Source: Terripilifer ovatus | Lineage (GTDB): Bacteria; Pseudomonadota; Alphaproteobacteria; Rhizobiales; Beijerinckiaceae | Length of the DNA: 64,000 bases | Direction of reading: 5' to 3' | NCBI GenBank assembly: GCA_029222685.1 | Contig: JARHVB010000059.1 | Coordinates: 143,545-207,544 of the forward strand | Shown here: positions 58,721 through 64,000 of the stretch, piece by piece | Numbering within the stretch: the stretch's first letter is position 1 | Layout of the letters: each line of letters opens with the position of its first letter | The notes under the pieces: model-generated | What the model saw: the letters and a program-made list of their open reading frames with translations, nothing else | Told to the model about the DNA's origin: nothing | Databases searched by the model: none | Program-made: the position numbers and the translations under genes

Positions 58721-59704
58721 ATGAACGTCAGGACAAACATTGCGGCCGCAACGCTGATTGCAGGCCTCGCGACAAGCATGGCTGCTCAAGCACAGGACTG
58801 GCCGAAGCAGCCGATCAAGGTTGTCGTTGCCGCCGCCGCAGGTGGACCCATCGACGTGTTCGGTCGTGTCATGGCGGAGCGTCTGTCGCAGCTTCTCGGC
58901 CAGAATGTCTTCATCGAGAACGTGCCCGGCGCCGGCGGCATGGTCGGCGGCCAGTCGGTCGCGCGCGCCGCGCCCGACGGCTACACGGCCTTGCTCGGCA
59001 CCATCGCCACGCACACCCATTCGCAGAATCTCTACAAGGCCCCGCTCTACAATTCCGTCACCGATTTCACGCCCGTCGGCCTGATCGCGGAAATTCCTCT
59101 GGTGCTGATCGCGCGCAAGGATCTGCCGGCGAATTCGCTGCAGGAGTTCGTCGCCTACGCCAAGGCCAATGCGCCGAAGATGAATTTCGGCTCCGCCGGC
59201 ACCGGCTCGGCCACGCATCTGGGCTGTGCGCTGCTCAACAGCGGCATGGGCGTCAGCATCCAGCATGTGCCCTATCGCGGCACGGCGCCGGCGATACAGG
59301 ACCTGATTGCCGGGCGCATCGACTATCTGTGCGAGATCGTTGTCACGGCGAAGCCGCAGATCGAGGCCAATACGGTAAAGGCCATCGTCACCCTGTCGGG
59401 CACGCGCTCCTCGGTTCTGCCGTCGCTGCCGACGGCGGCGGAAAGCGGCTTCAAGAATATGGAGGCCGACACCTGGACGGCGCTGTTCCTGCCCAAGGGC
59501 GCTCCCGCCGCTGTCGTCGCCAAACTCAACGCCGCCTCGATCCAGGCGATGGAGACGCCCGAGACCAAGGCCAAACTTGAAACGCTCGGCGCGACGATCG
59601 TCGCTCCCGACCGGCGTACGCCGGCGTATCTGGCTAAATTCGTCAAGGACGACATCGAGAAATGGGCCGTTCCGGTCCGTGCCAGCGGCATTCAGCCGGA
59701 ATAG
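58721..59704 (+). CDS. TctC/Bug-family solute-binding protein of the creatininase-Rieske locus
   Basis: 327 residues, signal peptide ending AAQAQ. The Bug core is WPKQPIKVVVAAAAGGPIDV, IENVPGAGGMVGG, ARAAPDGYTALLG and NFGSAGTGSATHLG. AGGGGAAA precedes ATG 58721. It follows the Rieske gene after the inverted repeat. It is the second binding protein at this locus besides the NMT1-like one, so the cell may import two related compounds. Confidence 0.92.
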   Translation: MNVRTNIAAATLIAGLATSMAAQAQDWPKQPIKVVVAAAAGGPIDVFGRVMAERLSQLLGQNVFIENVPGAGGMVGGQSVARAAPDGYTALLGTIATHTHSQNLYKAPLYNSVTDFTPVGLIAEIPLVLIARKDLPANSLQEFVAYAKANAPKMNFGSAGTGSATHLGCALLNSGMGVSIQHVPYRGTAPAIQDLIAGRIDYLCEIVVTAKPQIEANTVKAIVTLSGTRSSVLPSLPTAAESGFKNMEADTWTALFLPKGAPAAVVAKLNAASIQAMETPETKAKLETLGATIVAPDRRTPAYLAKFVKDDIEKWAVPVRASGIQPE

Positions 59705-59801
59705 GCAGCAGCATGCGCCGAAAATTCCCGGCCCAACTGTGTGAGAAAGCACAGCCCTGGTCCGACGGACCCAACCGTCCATCTTGGTCACTGTAAATTC
59801 G

Positions 59802-59837
59802 CCGGGCGAACTGTTAAATGAACCGAAGTTCGCCCGG
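59802..59837. repeat. Stem-loop CCGGGCGAACT / AGTTCGCCCGG
   Basis: Perfect 11-bp arms with a 14-nt loop lie 28 bp upstream of the metallopeptidase start, possibly in its leader. Confidence 0.7.
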
Positions 59838-59864
59838 AGAGTTGTCCGGCAGGGAGAGCAGACG

Positions 59865-60776
59865 ATGCGCTGGGAAGATTTCCGTCAATCCGAAAACATC
59901 GACGATCGCCGTGGCGATTCCGATGGCGGCGGCGGTGGTGGCGGATTCGGCCTGCCGATTCCCGGTTCCGGCGGCGGTCTCGGCATCGGCACGATCATTA
60001 TCCTCGGCCTGATCGGCTGGGCCGTCGGCATCGACCCGCGCATTCTCATCGGCGGCGCCGAAATGCTCTCTCGCGGCGGCCAGAGCGGCTATTCGCAACC
60101 GCAGCAGCAGAGCCAGCGCAAGGCCGGCCCGCCGTCCGACCAGATGGGCCGTTTCGTGTCCGCCGTCGTGGCGATGAACGAGGACGTCTGGAAGGAAGCC
60201 CTGCCGTCGCAGAAGAACATTCAGTTCAGGCCGGCGGAACTGGTCATGTTCGACGGCGAGACCCGCTCCGCCTGCGGCAAGGCGCAATCGGCCATGGGGC
60301 CGTTCTATTGCCCGGTCGATCAGAAGATGTATCTCGACACGTCCTTCTTCAACGACATGAAGCGCAAGCTCGGTGGTGGCGGCGATTTCGCATACGCCTA
60401 TGTGATCTCCCATGAGATGGGCCATCACATCGAAAACCTGCTCGGCATCCTGCCGAAAGTGCAGCAGGCGCAGCAGCGCGCCTCCAGCCAGGCCGAGTCC
60501 AACGGTCTGTCTGTCCGAGTCGAGCTGATGGCCGATTGTCTTGCCGGTGTGTGGGCTTATCACGCCAACCAGAAGTTCAAGATTCTCGAAGACGGCGATG
60601 TCGAAAAAGCGGTCAACACCGCGACCGCCATCGGCGACGATCGCCTGCAACAGGCCGGCCGCGGCCGCGTGGTGCCCGACAGCTTCACCCATGGCTCGTC
60701 GGAACAGCGTGTGCGCTGGCTGCAGAACGGCTTGAAATCCGGTTCGATCGATTCCTGCAATACATTCGCGCGTTGA
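59865..60776 (+). CDS. YpfJ-like neutral zinc metallopeptidase
   Basis: 303 residues. A Gly-rich stretch (about 20-30) precedes a TM segment (IGTIIILGLIGWAVGI, about 40-56). The peptidase domain has HEMGHHIENLLG (HExxH) and ELMADCLAGVWAYH supplying the third ligand, with an NTATAIGDDRLQ region at the end, as in PF04228. It is inner-membrane-anchored with the domain probably periplasmic. ATG 59865 has AGGGAGAG upstream. Substrates are unknown. The moaB gene follows 12 bp downstream. Confidence 0.92.
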   Translation: MRWEDFRQSENIDDRRGDSDGGGGGGGFGLPIPGSGGGLGIGTIIILGLIGWAVGIDPRILIGGAEMLSRGGQSGYSQPQQQSQRKAGPPSDQMGRFVSAVVAMNEDVWKEALPSQKNIQFRPAELVMFDGETRSACGKAQSAMGPFYCPVDQKMYLDTSFFNDMKRKLGGGGDFAYAYVISHEMGHHIENLLGILPKVQQAQQRASSQAESNGLSVRVELMADCLAGVWAYHANQKFKILEDGDVEKAVNTATAIGDDRLQQAGRGRVVPDSFTHGSSEQRVRWLQNGLKSGSIDSCNTFAR

Positions 60777-60788
60777 GACACAGGCACA

Positions 60789-61343
60789 ATGCCCGGAATT
60801 GATGAGAAGCGTCAGTTCGTCCCATTGAAGATCGCGGTGCTCACCGTGTCCGACACGCGCGAACTGGCAAACGACAAGTCGGGCGACACTTTGGTGGACC
60901 GGCTCGAAAAGGCCGGGCACCAGCTCGCCGCGCGCGCCATCGTCGCTGACGATGTGGATGCGATCCGCTCAAGCGTGCGCGCCTGGATCGCCGATCCCGC
61001 AGTCGATGTCGTCATCACCACCGGCGGCACCGGCTTTACCGGGCGCGACGTGACGCCGGAGGCGATCGAACCTTTGTTCGAGAAGCGCATGGATGGCTTC
61101 TCGACGATCTTCCACCAGATTTCCTATGCCAAGATCGGCACCTCGACCATCCAGTCGCGCGCCACTGCCGGCGTCGCCGGCGCCACGTTCATTTTCGTGC
61201 TGCCGGGATCACCGGGCGCCTGCAAGGATGCCTGGGACGGCATTCTCGTGCATCAGCTCGACTATCGTTTTTCGCCGTGCAACTTCGTCGAGATCATGCC
61301 GCGTCTCGATGAGCACCTGCGACGGGGCAGCGGCAAGGCATAA
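60789..61343 (+). CDS. moaB: Molybdenum cofactor biosynthesis protein B
   Basis: 184 residues. The MoaB/Mog fold is shown by KIAVLTVSDTRELANDKSGDTL, VVITTGGTGFTGRDVTPEAI, QSRATAGVAGATFIFVLPGSPGACKDAW and LDYRFSPCNFVEIMPRL. It adenylylates molybdopterin before molybdate insertion. The N-terminal extension is short. It is linked to the metallopeptidase gene by 12 bp; no other moa genes are present. Confidence 0.94.
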   Translation: MPGIDEKRQFVPLKIAVLTVSDTRELANDKSGDTLVDRLEKAGHQLAARAIVADDVDAIRSSVRAWIADPAVDVVITTGGTGFTGRDVTPEAIEPLFEKRMDGFSTIFHQISYAKIGTSTIQSRATAGVAGATFIFVLPGSPGACKDAWDGILVHQLDYRFSPCNFVEIMPRLDEHLRRGSGKA

Positions 61344-61402
61344 GCCGCCTTGATCGTGAATTTCCGTCCTTATCGCGGAACCACGCCGAAGGATGTGTTG
61401 AG

Positions 61403-61519
61403 ATTCACGTCAGACCGAGCCGAAAATGGCGGTTTTCGAGAACCGGCGCGGAGCGCACTTAAGTACGTGAGCACCGGAAGCGCAGAGAACCGCCATTTCC
61501 AGGCCGGTATCACGTGAAT
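61403..61519. repeat. Long palindromic repeat with AAATGGCGGTT arms and ACTTAAGT centre
   Basis: Outer arms ATTCACGT (61403) / ACGTGAAT (to 61519) and inner arms AAATGGCGGTT / AACCGCCATTT flank a central ACTTAAGT. The text strongly resembles a repeated Bradyrhizobium-type intergenic palindrome. It lies between convergent moaB and the cysteine-rich protein gene. Confidence 0.88.
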
Positions 61520-61530
61520 ATCAGCATATC

Positions 61531-61974
61531 CTAACGGGTGAGCCGCCGCGTCGCGCGCGAATAGGCCAGCGCCGCATCGGCGCGGCAGATCGCGGCTGCC
61601 GACTGATACATCGTGCCTTCCATTTTAGCATATTTGGCATCGCATCGCCGCTGCGCATCGCGATAGGCGCGGAAGCGCTGCTTGGTAATGCGGCGGCCGA
61701 ATCTGGCTTCGCATTTGGCGATGGCGGCGCTCGCCAGAGCGTTGTCCGCACTCGATCCGAACGCGCAGGCTTTCAGCATCCCCACCGCCGCCCTGCAGTT
61801 CGCGGCGTTGTTGATCGCCTTGGCGACATTGTCCATGCCCTGGACCGGACAGTTGCCACCGGCTGGCGCGGCGGAAGTGGCGGCAGCAGCGGCAAAGGCC
61901 GAGCCAGACCCCGGAACGGGGCTCATGGCGCACAGGCCGAACGCAAAAGGCAGGATATATTTGAACAGACGCAT
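61531..61974 (-). CDS. Secreted cysteine-rich protein of unknown function
   Basis: 147 residues. The signal peptide is about 1-28 (FKYILPFAFGLCAM, ending near SAFA). The mature part has six Cys in short contexts (NCPVQG, NCRAAVG, ACAFGS, KCEARF, RCDAKY, ICRADA), which could form three disulfides in the periplasm. It is helical and basic. No family was recognised. Monocistronic and convergent with moaB. Confidence 0.7.
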   Translation of the reverse strand: MRLFKYILPFAFGLCAMSPVPGSGSAFAAAAATSAAPAGGNCPVQGMDNVAKAINNAANCRAAVGMLKACAFGSSADNALASAAIAKCEARFGRRITKQRFRAYRDAQRRCDAKYAKMEGTMYQSAAAICRADAALAYSRATRRLTR

Positions 61975-62004
61975 AAGAATCCCCGTCCCGACAGTTCTTG
62001 AGAG

Positions 62005-62056
62005 TAGAGCATTTTCTTCGCGTGAACCGGTATCAACTTCGCTCGATAATGCTCTA
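62005..62056. repeat. Short inverted-orientation copy of the dispersed repeat
   Basis: TAGAGCATTTTCTTCGCGTG followed by AACCGG...CGCTCGATAATGCTCTA is the reverse complement of the first module of the repeats at 16312 and 43494. Its last bases CTA coincide with the start of the MITE-like element at 62055. Confidence 0.8.
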
Positions 62057-62192
62057 GCAGGCTGCTGAAAAAGGTTTTTGAACCTTGGAATTCAAACTTT
62101 TTGATTCCTATCCGTTCACGGTTCGATTCCAGTCCGTACTCAATTTTTAGGCCCAAACAGACGGTCGATCCGACTTTTTCAGCAGCCTGCTA
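62055..62192. mobile_element. MITE-like element with 19-bp perfect terminal inverted repeats
   Basis: TAGCAGGCTGCTGAAAAAG (62055-62073) is perfectly complementary to 62174-62192. The 138-bp element has no ORF, and the flanking TA could be a target duplication. The termini look like those of an insertion sequence whose transposase could move it in trans. It sits at the end of the dispersed repeat copy. Confidence 0.85.
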
Positions 62193-62204
62193 GAAAATAG
62201 TGCT

Positions 62205-62735
62205 CTAAAAAACGGAATCGACTCGTCGCGCGCGGGTTCGCATCGTGTCCATACGCCCCAGTTGGCCGGCCCAGCTACGGAAATCCGGTCCGTCGGCGTT
62301 CACCAACCTGTCTTTCGCCGCGGCGAGCCCGGCAACCGGCGCGAGGAACGGCAAAAATCTTTGCAAGGTCGTTTCCGGCCGTTCCAGCAGGCGCGACGCC
62401 TTCAAGCTGGCGCTCCAGCCAAGATCGGATAGTTCCTCGTAAAAACCGCTCTCCGGCGCAAAGCCCGCCTGCAGGGTGAAGATTTTCGGCTCGCGTGCTT
62501 TCTGCAGCGCCAGCCGCACCGTCCCGATCCAGGTTCCGGCCGTGACGAGTTCGCAGCCTGCATGGTCGGCGATGTGTTCGATATCGGTGGATTTCTCCAT
62601 ACTCGCTAAGATCACATCCCGTATGACACCGGAAATGGCGCCCGGCACCAGCGCAGCAAGCGTCCGCGCCACAGCTTCGGAGGAGGGCGAAGCGTGAACA
62701 TTGTCGCTTTGTGTCAAAACGATGATTGAAAACAT
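62205..62735 (-). CDS. Degenerate glycosyltransferase-2-like protein
   Basis: About 176 residues. The N-terminus FSIIVLTQSDN, then ARTLAALVPGAISGVIRDVILA, resembles GT2-like proteins of rhizobia (SVIVPTQNDE...LVPGVTAGIVREVIVADGGS). The nucleotide-sugar signature ADGGSxD is replaced by ASMEKSTD, and no DXD motif is evident, so catalysis is doubtful. Start 62735 is chosen from family N-termini; upstream ATGs at 62777 and 62783 exist. Divergent from the radical SAM gene with a LexA box between. Confidence 0.55.
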   Translation of the reverse strand: MFSIIVLTQSDNVHASPSSEAVARTLAALVPGAISGVIRDVILASMEKSTDIEHIADHAGCELVTAGTWIGTVRLALQKAREPKIFTLQAGFAPESGFYEELSDLGWSASLKASRLLERPETTLQRFLPFLAPVAGLAAAKDRLVNADGPDFRSWAGQLGRMDTMRTRARRVDSVF

Positions 62736-62817
62736 GGAGCCGTAAGTCGCGGGTTGCGGTGCAATAATCGGAGCCATCAACACATTTGTCCACAGCGCTG
62801 TTGACGCCCTCGGCTAT

Positions 62818-62832
62818 GTTCTCTATTTGTTC
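62818..62832 (+). promoter_or_regulatory. Perfect LexA box upstream of the radical SAM gene
   Basis: GTTC-TCTATTT-GTTC matches the alphaproteobacterial LexA repeat exactly and resembles the imuA box in its flanks (ATTTGTTC in both). It is 34 bp upstream of ATG 62866 and 83 bp from the divergent gene's start. Confidence 0.75.
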
Positions 62833-62865
62833 TTATGGGGACAGGACGAGTTGCGGAGCATACCG

Positions 62866-64000
62866 ATGCAGACGACCCAGAAGGCGGCCGAGAAGGATGC
62901 GCCCGTCAGCCCCCGCGCCGCCGCCGGCCGGCGCGCCATTGCCAACCGTGGCGTTACAAATCTCGCCGCGCGGATCGAATCCGGCGCCCCTGACGGCATC
63001 GAGACCCTGGCCGCCGACACGGTTGTCGGTTTTGTCGCGACGGACCGTCGCCGTGGCCGCGGCGCAATCAGCAATGCCAGCGGCCGGTTCGAAAAACAGG
63101 TCCGGGTCGAAGAGGACGACGGCTGGGACGGTCTTGCCGAACTTGAGGCTTTCCGCACCCAGGTCTCCTACGAAAAGCCGCGCACGATCATTGCCCGCAA
63201 CGATTCGCCCGATATCTCGTTCGACCGGTCGATCAATCCCTACCGCGGCTGCGAGCACGGCTGCGTCTATTGTTTCGCCCGGCCGACCCACGCCTATATG
63301 GGCCTGTCGCCGGGACTCGATTTCGAGACACGGCTGTTCGTCAAGGAAGGCGCGGCGCAGGCGCTGGAACGGGAATTGAGCGCCTCCGGCTATCAGCCCA
63401 AAACCATCGCCATCGGCACCAATACCGACCCGTATCAGCCGATCGAACGCCAGCACCGCAACATGCGGCAGATTCTGGAAGTGCTGTCGCGCGCCAATCA
63501 TCCCGTCGGCATCGTCACCAAATCGGCGCTGGTGACGCGTGATATCGATATTCTGGCGCCCATGGCCGAGAAGGGCCTCGCCAAGGTCGCCCTGTCGGTC
63601 ACCAGTCTCGACGGCAAACTTTCGCGGCTGATGGAGCCGCGCGCAGCCCAGCCCGAGAAACGGCTTGAAACCCTGAGGATCCTGAGCGAGGCCGGCATTC
63701 CCACGACCGTCATGGTTGCGCCGATCATTCCGGCGATCAACGACCACGAGATCGAGGCGATCCTGGAGCGGGCCTATGCCGCCGGCGCGCGCAACGCGGG
63801 CTATGTCATGCTGCGCCTGCCGCTCGAGGTCGAAAGCATTTTCAGCGAATGGCTGGTGACGCATTTTCCCGGCAAATACCGCCATGTCATGTCGCTGGTT
63901 CGCGGCATGCGCGACGGCAAGGCTTATGATTCAACCTTCGGCAAGCGCATGACGGGCTCCGGTCCCTATGCCTGGCTGACCGGCCGCCGCTTCGAGATGG
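62866..64000 (+). CDS. PA0069-family radical SAM protein (cut by the window end)
   Basis: At least 378 residues, open at the right edge. The N-terminal part has AAAGRRAIANRG and SISF-like PDISFDRSINPYRG. The radical SAM cluster motif is CEHGCVYC (CxxxCxxC), followed by IAIGTNTDPYQPIER and VALSVTSLDG. It is related to SplB-like spore photoproduct lyases by fold. GGAG precedes ATG 62866. A LexA box is 34 bp upstream, suggesting a DNA damage role. The specific reaction is unknown. Confidence 0.9.
   Translation, partial: MQTTQKAAEKDAPVSPRAAAGRRAIANRGVTNLAARIESGAPDGIETLAADTVVGFVATDRRRGRGAISNASGRFEKQVRVEEDDGWDGLAELEAFRTQVSYEKPRTIIARNDSPDISFDRSINPYRGCEHGCVYCFARPTHAYMGLSPGLDFETRLFVKEGAAQALERELSASGYQPKTIAIGTNTDPYQPIERQHRNMRQILEVLSRANHPVGIVTKSALVTRDIDILAPMAEKGLAKVALSVTSLDGKLSRLMEPRAAQPEKRLETLRILSEAGIPTTVMVAPIIPAINDHEIEAILERAYAAGARNAGYVMLRLPLEVESIFSEWLVTHFPGKYRHVMSLVRGMRDGKAYDSTFGKRMTGSGPYAWLTGRRFEM

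Noticed and set aside
59802..59837. Stem-loop upstream of the metallopeptidase read as a terminator of the TctC gene
   Set aside because: No T tract follows either arm, and the spacing to the next start is short; it is listed as a repeat only.
62786..63379. Plus-strand 197-codon frame at the radical SAM gene
   Set aside because: It is out of frame with the radical SAM protein, whose frame carries CEHGCVYC; the alternative product is Arg/Pro/Ser-rich noise.
1..64000. CRISPR array, phage defence system, rRNA or tRNA genes
   Set aside because: Looked for spaced direct repeats, Cas or restriction-modification motifs and cloverleaf sequences; none was convincing. The short tandem repeats found have no unique spacers.

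Overview
The window is high-GC, densely coded DNA from an alphaproteobacterium, most likely a member of the Hyphomicrobiales (Rhizobiales) related to Bradyrhizobium or Xanthobacteraceae. Four things support this. There is a complete PhyR-NepR-EcfG general stress response locus with HWE-type histidine kinases. There is an imuA-imuB-dnaE2 mutasome behind the alphaproteobacterial GTTC-N7-GTTC LexA box. There are several orphan TctC/Bug solute-binding proteins. The intergenic palindromic repeats resemble those I associate with Rhizobiales genomes. The genus cannot be fixed from sequence alone. No rRNA, tRNA, CRISPR array or intact insertion sequence was seen.

Layout. 0-9.6 kb: tail of an SDR/epimerase, glutathionyl-hydroquinone reductase, an OlsB-like acyltransferase, a hybrid histidine kinase, a LivK-type binding protein, then a co-directional group of MetE-like protein, TctC, ModA-like binding protein and SDR dehydrogenase. 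9.6-14.7 kb: an aromatic-degradation cluster (TctC, alpha/beta hydrolase with a frameshift, Rieske oxygenase alpha subunit, IclR regulator, divergent extradiol dioxygenase). 14.7-21 kb: ComM/YifB ATPase, a small EamA transporter, a TctC-GMC oxidoreductase operon, and nadA with an elaborate leader. 21-26.8 kb: the SOS mutasome dnaE2-imuB-imuA.

26.9-40.4 kb is a stress island. It holds a PF04120 membrane protein, two HWE histidine kinases, a transglutaminase-like protein, a Crp/Fnr regulator, two membrane microproteins, a multi-TM protein, an AI-2E family permease with a large C-terminal extension, CsbD, a decayed DUF3309 gene, DUF883, a membrane partner, and phyR/nepR/ecfG. Sequences matching the EcfG promoter (GGAAC-N16/17-CGTT) lie upstream of several of these genes and form a back-to-back pair between phyR and nepR, so the island is probably a local EcfG regulon.

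40.4-50.97 kb: MFS/TetR pair, AraC-GyrI regulator, siderophore-interacting protein, SelO-MsrB pair, then LysR / alpha-beta hydrolase / MFS / DUF1993 ending at an IS5-type transposase remnant. 50.97-59.7 kb: a second catabolic locus around a LysR gene. An NMT1-type ABC transporter, a VOC protein and an isopenicillin-N-synthase-like oxygenase lie on one side; a creatininase-family hydrolase, a Rieske oxygenase and a TctC protein lie on the other. A perfect 11-bp inverted repeat sits in the divergent promoter region. I read this as an uptake and degradation system for an unidentified cyclic amide or aromatic compound. 59.8-64 kb: YpfJ-like zinc metallopeptidase, moaB, a cysteine-rich secreted protein, a MITE-like element, a degenerate glycosyltransferase-like ORF, and a radical SAM protein (cut by the window end) preceded by a perfect LexA box.

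Dispersed repeats are prominent: four copies of one Rhizobiales-like element (two full, two short), a 138-bp MITE-like element abutting one of them, and several unrelated long inverted repeats.
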